64,000 nucleotides of DNA, taken from positions 310,001-374,000 of the forward strand of contig JAKACP010000001.1 of the NCBI GenBank assembly GCA_021821305.1, in the 5' to 3' direction. The position numbers were made by a program, and so were the translations under genes. This document shows positions 26,223 through 34,365 of the stretch, piece by piece; positions within the stretch are counted from its first letter, which is position 1; each line of letters begins with the position of its first letter. This DNA comes from a bacterium (GTDB lineage Bacteria; Patescibacteria; Paceibacteria; Moranbacterales; UBA1568). Under the pieces are notes generated by a model. It did not search any database and was not told the origin of the DNA. It saw only the letters and a list, made by a program, of their open reading frames with translations.

Positions 26223-26444
26223 CAATCGTGCCTTCCGCTCTAAGGAGCGGTCGGACATCATTCATGTTTTCCGCGATTTCCGGCCTTTTCCTGTCCCGCT
26301 TCGGCGGGATTACTGGTCCGGTTGGAGAACAGGTGGTAGCGCCATGTATCAGGCGTTTTTGTTTATCGAAGACGCAAGATCGGCGCTTCCGGAGTAAATC
26401 AAGGGATTCTTTCCCCTCCGGATTAAGCAATTAAGGAAAAACGT
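26223..26444 (+). promoter_or_regulatory. Long structured leader of rpsB (possible S2 autoregulation site)
   Basis: About 215 nt of untranslated leader with a stable TCCCGC-TTCG-GCGGGA hairpin near 26297-26312 and repeated TCCGGA words near 26389 and 26418. Leaders of rpsB in other bacteria bind S2 to switch off the operon. No match to a known motif could be tested here. Confidence 0.35.
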
Positions 26445-27245
26445 ATGTCGAATGCAGCAATATCCGCCGAGCCGGAGGTTTCTCCGGTGAAGGCCAAGGC
26501 GTCACCGCTCGCCGAACTTTCGTTCACGGAGTTCGATTTTTCGGGTCTCGACCAGAGCCTCGAGTCGATGCTCAAGAGCGGCGTCCACTTCGGACACCTG
26601 AAATCGCGTCTTCATCCGAGGATGGCCGATTTCGTTTTTTTGACTCGGCAGAATATCAATATCATCGACCTTGAGAAGACGAACGAATATCTCGGGCGCG
26701 CCGGAGAGTTCCTCGCGAGCGTCGCGAAGAGCGGCAAGCCGATCCTGTTCGTCGGCATGAAGAAGCACACGCACATCTTCATCAAGTCCCTCGCGGACCG
26801 GCTCGGCGAGCACTACGTCATCGACCGCTGGCTCGGCGGCACGCTCACCAACTTTTCCTGCATCCGGAAGCGCGCGGCGTATCTCTGCGACACCGAGGAG
26901 AAGCTCGAGCAGGGAGCATTCAATATGTACACCAAGTTCGAGCGGCAGAAGAAGCTCGAGGAAGTCGAACGGCTGGAGCGGCGCATGGGCGGTATCAAGA
27001 ACATGAAGGAGCTCCCCGGAGCGATCGTCATCGCCGACGGCAAGGAGGCGAAAATCGTCATAGACGAGGCCCGCGCCATGGGTGTCCCGGTCGTGGCGAT
27101 CATCGACACGAACGCCGATCCGTCTTCGGTCGAGTACCCGATTCCCGGCAACGATGACGCACTTTCGTCGCTTCGGTTCCTGCTCGGATCCCTCGGGAAA
27201 ACGGTTTTCGAGGCGAAGCACTCGGCCCCGAAGGAGACAAAATAA
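26445..27245 (+). CDS. rpsB: 30S ribosomal protein S2
   Basis: A 266-residue S2. The body starts with SMLKSGVHFGHLKSRLHPRM and includes IDLEKTNEYLGRAGEFL, DRWLGGTLTNFSCIRKR, and AIVIADGKEAKIVIDEARAMGVPVVAIIDTNADP, all family hallmarks. An N-terminal extension of about 40 residues, Ser/Pro/Ala-rich, precedes the usual start. It is followed 19 bp later by tsf, the common order. Confidence 0.96.
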   Translation: MSNAAISAEPEVSPVKAKASPLAELSFTEFDFSGLDQSLESMLKSGVHFGHLKSRLHPRMADFVFLTRQNINIIDLEKTNEYLGRAGEFLASVAKSGKPILFVGMKKHTHIFIKSLADRLGEHYVIDRWLGGTLTNFSCIRKRAAYLCDTEEKLEQGAFNMYTKFERQKKLEEVERLERRMGGIKNMKELPGAIVIADGKEAKIVIDEARAMGVPVVAIIDTNADPSSVEYPIPGNDDALSSLRFLLGSLGKTVFEAKHSAPKETK

Positions 27246-27264
27246 ATATTGAGTGACAACCACT

Positions 27265-27849
27265 ATGGCAACCATGGAGCAGATAAAAGCGCTTCGTGAG
27301 CGGACCGGGGCAGGCATCGTCGATGTCAAGAAAGCCCTCGAAGAAGCGAACGGGGACGAGGAAGGGGCGATCAAGATCCTCCGGGAGCGCGGCGCCGCCA
27401 AGGCGGTCAAGAAGACCGACCGCGAAGCCAAGGAAGGCTTCATCGGGTCGTACATCCACACCAACGGGAAAGTGGGATCGCTCGTCAAACTGTACTGCGA
27501 GACCGACTTCGTGGCCCGCAATGACGATTTCAAGACCCTCGCGCGCGACATCGCCATGCACGTCGCCGCGATGAACCCTTCGGTGGTCCGTCCGGAGGAC
27601 GTGCCCGAGGAGACGATCTCCAAGGAGCGCGAAGTGTGGGTCGAACAGGTCCGACAGGAGGGGAAGCCGGAAGCCATCGCCGAGAAGATCCTCGCCGGCA
27701 AGGAAAAGAAATTCCGCGAGGAGACCGCGCTTCTGACCCAGAGCTTCGTGAAGGATCCGGAAGTGACGGTAGAGACCCTCATCTCGACGAATGTCCAGAA
27801 GATGGGCGAGAACATACAGGTCGGATCGTTCGTCCGCTTCGAGATATAG
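27265..27849 (+). CDS. tsf: Elongation factor Ts, short form
   Basis: Guanine-nucleotide exchange factor for EF-Tu. The 194 residues open with the UBA-like ALRERTGAGIVDVKKALEEA, followed by AKEGFIGSYIHTNGKVGSLV and CETDFVARNDDF, which contact EF-Tu. The second core subdomain present in E. coli is missing; short EF-Ts also occurs in Thermus and other lineages. Start: ATG at 27265 (an in-frame GTG at 27253 is less likely). Confidence 0.95.
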   Translation: MATMEQIKALRERTGAGIVDVKKALEEANGDEEGAIKILRERGAAKAVKKTDREAKEGFIGSYIHTNGKVGSLVKLYCETDFVARNDDFKTLARDIAMHVAAMNPSVVRPEDVPEETISKEREVWVEQVRQEGKPEAIAEKILAGKEKKFREETALLTQSFVKDPEVTVETLISTNVQKMGENIQVGSFVRFEI

Positions 27850-27881
27850 GGTATTAATCGGGAACACCAGCATTCACGTTC

Positions 27882-28697
27882 ATGTGGTATCTCATCGTCC
27901 CACCATTCATAGTGATATTCGGCCTCGGGGTGCTCTTGTGGTATCTGTCCCGGAGGATGGACGACCCGACGACGATCGAGAAGATGGAGGCGCTCAAAGG
28001 TACGATCGACTCGGGGGCCCATTCCCGCTCATTGGATAGGAAGGCTTTTTTCCTGAAGCTTCTGGAAAAGAACGCCTCCCGGTTCAAGACGGGAACGCTC
28101 CGTGTCCACAACTTCTTCCAGTATTCCCTCGAGGGGCTGCGCGCGAAAAGGAAAAAGCTCGATGAGATGCGGAAAGAGGTGGAGGAGAGACGGCACGCCG
28201 AGGCCACTCCCGAGGAGAAGCATCGCTTTCTCGGCGGATGGGGCAGGAAGAGCGAAGAGACCGTAATCGAGGAGCCGACGGTTCCGGCGGTTCGGGAGGA
28301 ACCGATCGCCACGCCCATCATCCAGAAACCGGGTCGCTCGTTCAAGCGATTTCTGCAGAGGAATGTTCCGGTAGAGACCGAAACGGTCGTTACCGCGGAA
28401 GCGGAAGCCGAGAAGTCGTTCGAACCGACGGTGAGCCGCAGGGTAGCGAATCCCGACACCGTCCCGGAAATCGCTCCAAAAAAGAGTGCGCGCGAGGAAG
28501 CCCTCATCTCGAGGATCGCGGAGAATCCGAGGGACGCAGCCGCCTATGAGGAGCTCGGTGACCTGTATTTCTCGGCGAAGAACTTGCAGGATGCCAAGGC
28601 CTGCTACCGGCAGGTGATCAAACTCCATCCGACGAATCGCGCGGTGAAGATCAAGATCAGGCGATTGGAAAAGTTTTTTGAAGGCGGTGCTTTGTAG
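27882..28697 (+). CDS. Membrane-anchored TPR protein
   Basis: A 271-residue protein with an N-terminal helix (IVPPFIVIFGLGVLLWYL, residues about 5-22), a long charged linker, and a C-terminal pair of tetratricopeptide repeats (about 205-262: EEALISRIAENPRDAAAYEE, then AKNLQDAKACYRQVIKLHP). Such proteins usually hold complexes at the membrane. Partners unknown. It follows tsf by 32 bp and may share its transcript; the tRNA cluster begins 25 bp after its stop. Confidence 0.75.
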   Translation: MWYLIVPPFIVIFGLGVLLWYLSRRMDDPTTIEKMEALKGTIDSGAHSRSLDRKAFFLKLLEKNASRFKTGTLRVHNFFQYSLEGLRAKRKKLDEMRKEVEERRHAEATPEEKHRFLGGWGRKSEETVIEEPTVPAVREEPIATPIIQKPGRSFKRFLQRNVPVETETVVTAEAEAEKSFEPTVSRRVANPDTVPEIAPKKSAREEALISRIAENPRDAAAYEELGDLYFSAKNLQDAKACYRQVIKLHPTNRAVKIKIRRLEKFFEGGAL

Positions 28698-28722
28698 TAT
28701 ACTGTTGCGGTGAGGGTGCCGC

Positions 28723-28794
28723 GCCACCTTAGCTCAGTGGTAGAGCAGCGGTTTTGTAAACCGTTGGTCCTCGGTTCAAATCCGAGAGGTGGCT
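28723..28794 (+). tRNA. tRNA-Thr (anticodon TGT)
   Basis: Cloverleaf with acceptor GCCACCT/AGGTGGC, D arm AGCTCAGTGGTAGAGC, anticodon stem GCGGT/ACCGT around TTTGTAA, and T arm CTCGG-TTCAAAT-CCGAG. CCA is not encoded. Confidence 0.95.
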
Positions 28795-28892
28795 CATGGA
28801 AGGGGATGGAAACATCGGAAGGTGCAACGGTCGTATTCCGCTTGTCGGAATCCCTCGTTCTCGTTCCGAGATTTGCATCCGCAGGTCTCCGT

Positions 28893-28976
28893 GGGCAGGT
28901 GGCGGAGCGGTCAATCGCAGCAGACTGTAAATCTGTCGCCCTACGGGCTACGGGGGTTCGAATCCCTCCCTGCCCA
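28893..28976 (+). tRNA. tRNA-Tyr (anticodon GTA)
   Basis: Acceptor GGGCAGG/CCTGCCC, anticodon loop CTGTAAA, a long class-II variable arm (CGCCCTACGGGCTACG region) and T loop GTTCGAATC. CCA is not encoded. Part of its 3' end is duplicated about 107 bp downstream. Confidence 0.93.
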
Positions 28977-29062
28977 CAGAAGCCGTTTTTGATGTCGCAA
29001 GCGTGGCAATGGAGTCGGTTTTATGAAGAAGGAGGGAGGGATGAGAAGTTTATGCCCCGCAG

Positions 29063-29088
29063 GGGTAAATCCCTCCCTGCCCACAGAA
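29063..29088 (+). repeat. Duplicate of the tRNA-Tyr 3' end
   Basis: GGGGTAAATCCCTCCCTGCCCACAGAA-like sequence repeats 28954-28982 (GGGGTTCGAATCCCTCCCTGCCCACAGAA), with the T loop damaged, then AAGCCGTT follows in both places. The second copy runs straight into tRNA-Thr(GGT). Confidence 0.75.
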
Positions 29089-29089
29089 A

Positions 29090-29162
<73 letters not shown>

Positions 29163-29243
29163 CAATATTGACGGAATGCGCTTTTTTCCGTACAGTAGGT
29201 ACATTATCTTTTTTGAATCGGTATGGGGAAGATCAAGGACAAC

Positions 29244-29384
29244 ATGGCGAAAATGAAGTGCTCCGAGTGTGGACGCATCACGACGTATACGAAGCGGAAT
29301 AAGAAGAAAGTGAAAGAGAAGCTTTCCCTCCAGAAGTACTGCAATTTCTGCAGGAAACACACCACGCACAACGAGAGCAAATAG
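29244..29384 (+). CDS. rpmG: 50S ribosomal protein L33
   Basis: A 46-residue protein with two zinc-knuckle Cys pairs: KCSECGRITTYTKRNKKK and KYCNFCRKHTTH, the standard L33 layout. The ATG at 29244 is chosen because AAGG lies 7 bases upstream and it gives the usual length; an in-frame ATG at 29223 would add GKIKDNM. It sits between tRNA genes, the common tRNA-rpmG arrangement in bacteria. Confidence 0.9.
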   Translation: MAKMKCSECGRITTYTKRNKKKVKEKLSLQKYCNFCRKHTTHNESK

Positions 29385-29402
29385 GCTCTCGTTGCGGGTT
29401 TC

Positions 29403-29473
29403 GGGAGTGTCGTATAGTGGCAGTACAACGGTCTCCAAAACCGTTTGCGTAGGTTCGATTCCTACCACTCCTG
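29403..29473 (+). tRNA. tRNA-Trp (anticodon CCA)
   Basis: Acceptor GGGAGTG/CACTCCT (first pair G-U), anticodon stem ACGGT/ACCGT around CTCCAAA, T loop GTTCGATTC. The CCA end is not encoded. Confidence 0.93.
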
Positions 29474-29494
29474 CTGAAGGCAACGCCGAATCAT

Positions 29495-29566
29495 GGCCCT
29501 ATCGTCTAGCGGCTAGGACATCTCCCTCTCACGGAGGAAACAGGGGTTCGATTCCCCTTAGGGCTA
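29495..29566 (+). tRNA. tRNA-Glu (anticodon CTC)
   Basis: Acceptor GGCCCTA/TAGGGCT, D arm GTCTAGCGGCTAGGAC, anticodon stem TCTCC/GGAGG around CTCTCAC, T loop GTTCGATTC. A second Glu tRNA (TTC) is at 55388. Confidence 0.93.
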
Positions 29567-29585
29567 CGGATAAAATCATAAAATT

Positions 29586-29611
29586 GAGGCTTTACCGAAG
29601 CCTCTTTTTTT
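29586..29611 (+). terminator. Terminator of the tRNA/L33 cluster
   Basis: GAGGCTT (29586-29592) pairs with AAGCCTC (29598-29604), then seven T. Confidence 0.85.
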
Positions 29612-29612
29612 A

Positions 29613-29641
29613 TTGACAAAATTGCAATAGTATGCTATTAT
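29613..29641 (+). promoter_or_regulatory. Consensus promoter with palindrome in the spacer
   Basis: TTGACA (29613-29618), 17-bp spacer, TGC-TATTAT (29636-29641). The word AATAG-TATG-CTATT overlaps the spacer and -10 and could be an operator. The leader then forms two hairpins: TTGCGA/TCGCAA (29648-29666) and TTCTCA/TGAGAA (29675-29691). Confidence 0.75.
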
Positions 29642-29709
29642 ATGCAGTTGCGAGTACTCATCGCAATCGCCTGATTCTCAGCGTATGAGAAAGCTCTTTC
29701 AAGGAGAAA

Positions 29710-29988
29710 ATGATGGCCCGTTACCACTTACCGTATTTGTTTCTGGCGTTCTTGTTGTTGGGATGCGATCCTGCTTCCAATCCGAAGAATGTTGAGGAAG
29801 AGACATGCGGTGAGGTCGACTACCGTAATGGTGTCCTCTTCTTCCCATGCGCAAGAGACAACTTTGCGAATAGCCTCAGTCGTTATCGGGAGGCACATCC
29901 GGATCTGGATGTCGTTAGCATCGCTGGAAATAGTGCTGGTTTCTACGGTACAGACAAAGGATACTTCGTAGTTGTCAAAAAGAAGTAA
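29710..29988 (+). CDS. Small lipoprotein of unknown function
   Basis: A 92-residue protein with a lipoprotein signal: MMARYHLPYLFLAFLLLGC, Cys at residue 19. The mature part has two more cysteines (CGEV and FPCARDN) that could form a disulfide, and ends in VVVKKK. No family recognised. Its ribosome site (AAGGAG) lies 5 bases before tandem ATGs. The gene is more AT-rich than its neighbours and has its own promoter, hairpin leader and terminator, which suggests recent transfer or special regulation. Confidence 0.75.
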   Translation: MMARYHLPYLFLAFLLLGCDPASNPKNVEEETCGEVDYRNGVLFFPCARDNFANSLSRYREAHPDLDVVSIAGNSAGFYGTDKGYFVVVKKK

Positions 29989-30027
29989 GCGCTTCAAAAT
30001 TTTTCGGGTATAAAAGAAACCCCGAAA

Positions 30028-30071
30028 ACCGCGCACACAGGAACAACAATTCTCGTGCGCGGTCTTTTTTT
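30028..30071 (+). terminator. Terminator of the lipoprotein gene
   Basis: ACCGCGCAC (30028-30036) pairs with GTGCGCGGT (30055-30063), then C and seven T. Confidence 0.85.
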
Positions 30072-30234
30072 ATTCCGTTTCCTCAATTTAGTACGCCAGC
30101 CAGCAGTTCATTCGCTTACTCACCAATAAGCTCCAGCTCCCTGTTATCTGATTCCAATCGTTTCTTATGTTGACTACAAAAGACCCGCCTTTCGGCGGGT
30201 TTTGTGTTAGAATAAATATCTAAGGCTTACCCCT
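30072..30234. other. Intergenic spacer with a terminator-like hairpin
   Basis: No gene seen. AAAGACCCGCC-TTTC-GGCGGGTTTT (about 30177-30203) is a second terminator-type hairpin. A TAGAAT box follows near 30209, 20 bp before the next ATG, without a clear -35. Confidence 0.5.
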
Positions 30235-30945
30235 ATGGCCACCCTCATCTTCGACATCGAGACTATCGGCGAGGATTTCGACGCGCTCGATGAGGTGACG
30301 CAGGAGGTGCTCACGCGTTGGATCAAGCGCGACGCCGAAAGCGAGGAGGGGTACAAGGCCCTGCTCACCGACGTGAAGGAGGGGCTCGGGTTCTCGCCCT
30401 TGACCGGGGAGATCGTCGCGATCGGCGTCCTCGACGCGGACAAGGGAAAGGGCGCGGTGTACTTCCGGTCGCCCGGAGACACGAAGGGCGCCTTCGAGGA
30501 AGGTACGTACAAGTACGATCCGCTATCGGAAAAGGAGATGCTGCAGAAATTCTGGGACATCGTCGGCAAGTACGATACCTTCGTCACGTTCAACGGCCGC
30601 GGGTTCGACGTGCCGTTCCTCATGGTCCGTTCGGCGATCCACGGGATCCGTCCGTCCAAGAACCTGATGGCGAACCGGTACCTCAATTACCAGCCGGGAA
30701 ACGCCCGCCACATCGACCTCTTCGACCAGCTTTCGTTTTACGGGGCGCTCCGCCGCAAGGGGAGTCTCCACCTTTGGACGCGTGCGTTCGGTATCGAGAG
30801 CCCCAAGGCGCAGGGCGTCTCCGGGGACGATGTCGCGGCGCTGTTCCGGGACAAGCGGTACGAGGATATCGCCCGGTACAATGCCCGCGACCTCGAGGCG
30901 ACGCTCGCTCTCTATCGGAAATATGAGGAATTCCTGGCGTTCTGA
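30235..30945 (+). CDS. Predicted DEDDy 3'-5' exonuclease (PolB-type exonuclease domain)
   Basis: A 236-residue stand-alone exonuclease. Acidic motifs are in order: Exo I LIFDIETIGEDFDAL (Asp6, Glu8), Exo II TFVTFNGRGFDVPFL, and Exo III ARYNARDLEATLALY with the Tyr four residues before the Asp, the DEDDy signature. The family is related to the proofreading domain of B-family polymerases and acts on single strands. Its pathway is unknown. It has its own weak promoter; the polyprenyl synthase follows. Confidence 0.83.
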   Translation: MATLIFDIETIGEDFDALDEVTQEVLTRWIKRDAESEEGYKALLTDVKEGLGFSPLTGEIVAIGVLDADKGKGAVYFRSPGDTKGAFEEGTYKYDPLSEKEMLQKFWDIVGKYDTFVTFNGRGFDVPFLMVRSAIHGIRPSKNLMANRYLNYQPGNARHIDLFDQLSFYGALRRKGSLHLWTRAFGIESPKAQGVSGDDVAALFRDKRYEDIARYNARDLEATLALYRKYEEFLAF

Positions 30946-30962
30946 AGCGTATTTCCCAAGGA

Positions 30963-30990
30963 TTGCCATTTTCCGTTTCGGTGTTACAAT
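30963..30990 (+). promoter_or_regulatory. Promoter placing the start near the ATG of the polyprenyl synthase
   Basis: TTGCCA (30963-30968), 16-bp spacer, TGT-TACAAT (30985-30990). The expected start near 30997 falls after the first ATG (30994) and before the second (31003). Confidence 0.6.
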
Positions 30991-30993
30991 GGC

Positions 30994-32079
30994 ATGGTTG
31001 CTATGGATATCTCATCGGAACTCAAGGATTTCAAGACGCGGATCGACCCCCATATCGCCGCGTATTTCGATACCGCCATCGCGGAAGCCCGCAAAGAGGA
31101 TAGTCTCGTGGAGGAGGCGCTCATCGCGGTGAAAGAGCTCGCGCTCGCCGGCGGGAAGCGGCTTCGTCCCGCGTTCATGCATCGGGCATACCTTGCGGCC
31201 GGCGGCGATGACGAGGAAAGGATTCTCAAGACATCGGTATCCGTGGAGCTCCTGCATCTCTTCCTGCTCGTCCACGACGACATCATCGATCGCGACGATA
31301 CACGCCACGGACTCCCGACGCTCCACCGGAAGTACGCGGAGATCGGAAAGAAACATTTCGATATCGGCGATACGGATCACTTCGGCGTGTCGATCGCCAT
31401 CATCATGGGCGACATGCTCATGGCCTTCGGCAACGACATCATTTTCCGCTCCGGGTTTCCGGAAGACCGCGTCTTCCGGGCGCTTTCGAAACTGCAGAGC
31501 GTCGTTTCCTATACGGTCATCGGCCAGGGACGGGATATCTATATGGAATACAAGAAGTCCGCGACCGAAGAGGAGATACTGCGCATGTACCGGAACAAGA
31601 CGGCGAAATATACGGTCGAGGGGCCGATGCATCTCGGCGCGGCGCTCGCGGGATCGCCCGAGGATACGCTTCAGAAGTTTTCCGCGTACGGGGTCCCCAT
31701 CGGGGTCGCCTTCCAGATCCGCGACGATATCCTCGGGATCTTCGGATCCGAGGAGAAGCTGGGGAAACCGGTCGGATCCGATATCGAGGAAGGAAAGCTG
31801 ACCCTGCTCGTCTCGCGAGCTCTCGAGAAGGGGTCCCGTGCCGAAGAACGGGAGCTTCGGCGGATTCTCTCGGTCGGGGAAGGGTTGTCCGGAGAGGATA
31901 TCGATCGGTTCCGGGACATCATCCGTGGGACCGGCTCGCTTGGATACGCCGAGGATATGATGCGCAGGCTCGTCGACGAGGGACGATCGGCGCTCCGTCT
32001 CATCGGCGGCGGTTTCGGCGAGGAGCACAGTGCTTTCTTTCTCGGGGTCGCGGACTATCTCGCCGCACGGGAGCAATAA
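30994..32079 (+). CDS. Polyprenyl diphosphate synthase (trans)
   Basis: A 361-residue trans-prenyltransferase that lengthens isoprenoid chains from IPP. Motifs: GGKRLRPAFMHRAY, first Asp-rich DDIIDRDDTRHG, and second DDILGIFGSEEKLGKPVGSD. Next to it is UppS, the cis-prenyltransferase that uses such an allylic primer, so the pair supplies undecaprenyl phosphate for wall and glycan carriers. Translation may start at 31003 (MDISSEL) if the promoter above is used. Chain length cannot be read. Confidence 0.92.
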   Translation: MVAMDISSELKDFKTRIDPHIAAYFDTAIAEARKEDSLVEEALIAVKELALAGGKRLRPAFMHRAYLAAGGDDEERILKTSVSVELLHLFLLVHDDIIDRDDTRHGLPTLHRKYAEIGKKHFDIGDTDHFGVSIAIIMGDMLMAFGNDIIFRSGFPEDRVFRALSKLQSVVSYTVIGQGRDIYMEYKKSATEEEILRMYRNKTAKYTVEGPMHLGAALAGSPEDTLQKFSAYGVPIGVAFQIRDDILGIFGSEEKLGKPVGSDIEEGKLTLLVSRALEKGSRAEERELRRILSVGEGLSGEDIDRFRDIIRGTGSLGYAEDMMRRLVDEGRSALRLIGGGFGEEHSAFFLGVADYLAAREQ

Positions 32080-32106
32080 TCAGACATATCCGGAGGGGAT
32101 CGAATC

Positions 32107-32817
32107 ATGAACGAACATATGAACATTCCGAATCACATCGCTATCGTTCCGGACGGCAACCGCCGCTGGGCGCGTGAGCGCGGGCTCCAGCCATGGGAGG
32201 GACATGAAGCCGGAGCGGGAAACACCGAAGAAATCATCCGGGAAGCGAGACGGCTCGGTATCCGGGAGATCTCGTTCTGGGGCTCCTCGCTCGAGAATCT
32301 CGCGAAGCGTCCGGTCCTCGAGACGAAAGCGCTCCTTCGCATCTACACGGAATATTTCGGCAAGATCCTCGAGGACGAGGACATCGTCCGCGAAGAGGTG
32401 CGGATCCGCTTCATCGGGCACTGGAAGGAACAGTTTCCTGCGCCGCTTCGGAAGCTCCTCGAACGGATCGAGGAAAAAACGAAACATCATGGCCGGCATT
32501 TCCTCAATTTCTTCCTCGCATATAGCGGAGTGGATGACATGCTCGGCGCGGTACGCGGTATCGTCCGGGAGGGAATGTCACCGGAGAAGGTCGATGAGGG
32601 GACGATCAAATCACACCTCATGACCGCCGAACTTCCGCCGGTCGACCTCCTCGTCCGGACGGGCGGCGACGCCCATCTGTCTGCGGGATTCCTCATGTGG
32701 GATGCGGCCGACGCACAGCTGGTTTTTTCGGACCTCCTCTATCCTGATTTCGGACCGAAAGCCTTCAGTGAAGCCATTTCCGAGTATGGCCGGAGGGAAC
32801 GCCGCTTCGGGAAATAG
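32107..32817 (+). CDS. uppS: Isoprenyl transferase (undecaprenyl diphosphate synthase)
   Basis: A 236-residue cis-prenyltransferase. The catalytic Asp is in HIAIVPDGNRRWARERG (residues about 10-26); IREISFWGSSLENLAKRP and DLLVRTGGDAHLSAGFLMWD match the substrate and Mg sites (the common RTSGE is RTGGD here). It makes the lipid carrier for peptidoglycan and surface sugars. It is 27 bp after the polyprenyl synthase, likely one operon. Confidence 0.93.
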   Translation: MNEHMNIPNHIAIVPDGNRRWARERGLQPWEGHEAGAGNTEEIIREARRLGIREISFWGSSLENLAKRPVLETKALLRIYTEYFGKILEDEDIVREEVRIRFIGHWKEQFPAPLRKLLERIEEKTKHHGRHFLNFFLAYSGVDDMLGAVRGIVREGMSPEKVDEGTIKSHLMTAELPPVDLLVRTGGDAHLSAGFLMWDAADAQLVFSDLLYPDFGPKAFSEAISEYGRRERRFGK

Positions 32818-32880
32818 GTCGCGTCGGGTGGGGAACGAATGTTTTTCCGCGGGCTTCCACGGCCGGTGGACCATATGGGT

Positions 32881-32909
32881 TTGACAAAATACGGGATGTT
32901 GCGTACAAT
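32881..32909 (+). promoter_or_regulatory. Promoter of the infA/ribosomal operon
   Basis: TTGACA (32881-32886), 17-bp spacer, TACAAT (32904-32909). About 150 nt of leader follow before infA; nothing else is visible in 32818-33065. Confidence 0.8.
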
Positions 32910-33065
32910 GGTTCCACACAGAAAAAACCGCTTATCCTTCGGGACAGAGGCGACGCAGGAAAGATTTCAGGAACGAGGATCGGTTGTCCGGCGGAAAGGC
33001 TCTCTGTTTTTGTGTTGTCTTTTTCGGAGACATTAATTTTCATACAGACAATCCATCTTTTTCCT

Positions 33066-33290
33066 ATGGGAAATACCAAGGAAGTGATACGGATGGAAGG
33101 CGAAGTCGTCGAATCCCTTCCGAGCGCGACATTCAAAATACGGCTTTCGAGCGGCCATGACGTACTCGGACATATCTCCGGGAAGATGCGGGTGCACTAC
33201 ATACGCCTTCTTCCGGGAGACCGGGTCATCATCGAGATGAGCCCGTATGACCTTTCGAAGGGGAGGATCGTGCAGCGCCTCAAGCAGTAA
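33066..33290 (+). CDS. infA: Translation initiation factor IF-1
   Basis: A 74-residue S1-fold (OB) protein: EVIRMEGEVVESLPSATFKI, GHDVLGHISGKMRVHYIRLL and YDLSKGRIVQRLKQ are near-identical to the IF-1 signature. It binds the ribosomal A site during initiation. The ATG at 33066 is the normal start. First gene of the infA-rpmJ-rpsM-rpsK-rpsD-rpoA-rplQ run. Confidence 0.96.
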   Translation: MGNTKEVIRMEGEVVESLPSATFKIRLSSGHDVLGHISGKMRVHYIRLLPGDRVIIEMSPYDLSKGRIVQRLKQ

Positions 33291-33319
33291 GATACTTGAC
33301 GTTTGACCGGAAAATAGCT

Positions 33320-33433
33320 ATGAAAGTAAGAGCATCAGTCAAAAAGATCTGCGCGCACTGCAAGATCGTGAAGCGGCGGCGGAAGATATACGTCATCTGC
33401 TCCAATCCGAAGCACAAACAGCGCCAAGGATAA
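33320..33433 (+). CDS. rpmJ: 50S ribosomal protein L36
   Basis: A 37-residue protein: MKVRASVKKICAHCKIVKR, then CSNPKHKQRQG; three Cys and one His bind zinc as in the standard form. It lies between infA and rpsM, the usual place. Confidence 0.95.
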   Translation: MKVRASVKKICAHCKIVKRRRKIYVICSNPKHKQRQG

Positions 33434-33462
33434 ATCTTCGTTTTCCCAAGAAATCAAATGCT

Positions 33463-33852
33463 ATGGTAAGAATCGCAGGTGTCAACATCCCGGATGAGAA
33501 GCGGATAGAAATGTCCCTCACCTATATATACGGTATCGGCCTTACTACGAGCCGCAAGATTCTTGCCGCGCTCGACATCGATCCGAACGTCCGCACCAAG
33601 GATCTCCCCGCGACGGATGCTAACAAGCTCCGCGAAGCGATCGAGAAGAAGTATCGCGTCGAAGGAGAACTCCGCCATCAGGTGAAGATGAACATCAAGC
33701 GGCTCAAGGAAATCAGCTGCTATCGGGGGACGAGACACCAGAAGGGACTTCCTTCCCGGGGTCAGCGGACCAAGACCAATACCCGAACCGTCCGCGGCAA
33801 CGTGCGAAAGACCATGGGAAGCGGTCGCCGCAAGGCAGGAGAGAAGACATAA
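33463..33852 (+). CDS. rpsM: 30S ribosomal protein S13
   Basis: A 129-residue S13: MVRIAGVNIPDEKRIEMSLT, YGIGLTTSRKI (helix-two-turn-helix), and the basic C-terminus SCYRGTRHQKGLPSRGQRT followed by an Arg/Lys tail that reaches the P-site tRNAs. Length and order are typical. Confidence 0.96.
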   Translation: MVRIAGVNIPDEKRIEMSLTYIYGIGLTTSRKILAALDIDPNVRTKDLPATDANKLREAIEKKYRVEGELRHQVKMNIKRLKEISCYRGTRHQKGLPSRGQRTKTNTRTVRGNVRKTMGSGRRKAGEKT

Positions 33853-33894
33853 TATTTCCCCTTGGTATCGATCGATTGATTACGAGAATCTCAT

Positions 33895-34353
33895 ATGGCA
33901 GATGAAGTGAAAAAAGAGGAGTCCCTGACGACGGAGCCTACCGGCGCCGATCAGGCCGTCGCCGAGGCCGAGGCGACCAAGAAGCGCGGCAAGAAGAGCA
34001 AGCGTCAGGTTTTCCGTGGCCGGGCGAGCATCCAGTGCACGTATAACAACACGATCGTGACGCTCACGGACCAGAACGGCGCCGTGCTCGGATGGTCGAG
34101 CTCCGGACATCTCGGTTTCAAGGGAGCCAAGAAGTCCACTCCGTACGCCGCGACCCAGGTCGTCGCCAACGTGACGGAGAAGGTCAGGAAGTACGGTCTC
34201 CAGGAACTCGATGTCTTCGTACGTGGCGTCGGTAGCGGTCGCGAGGCTTCCGTCCGCGCGCTCGCGAACAACGGATTTTCCCTCCTCTCGATCAAGGACA
34301 TCACGTCCATTCCCCATAACGGTTGCCGCCCGAAGCGGCCGAGAAGGATCTAA
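33895..34353 (+). CDS. rpsK: 30S ribosomal protein S11
   Basis: A 152-residue S11. The first 40 residues form an unusual acidic then Lys-rich extension; the core begins at GRASIQCTYNNTIVTLTDQN and ends with SIKDITSIPHNGCRPKRPRRI, as in all S11 proteins. The extension length differs from E. coli (129 residues). Confidence 0.95.
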   Translation: MADEVKKEESLTTEPTGADQAVAEAEATKKRGKKSKRQVFRGRASIQCTYNNTIVTLTDQNGAVLGWSSSGHLGFKGAKKSTPYAATQVVANVTEKVRKYGLQELDVFVRGVGSGREASVRALANNGFSLLSIKDITSIPHNGCRPKRPRRI

Positions 34354-34365
34354 ACGAGAAACGAT

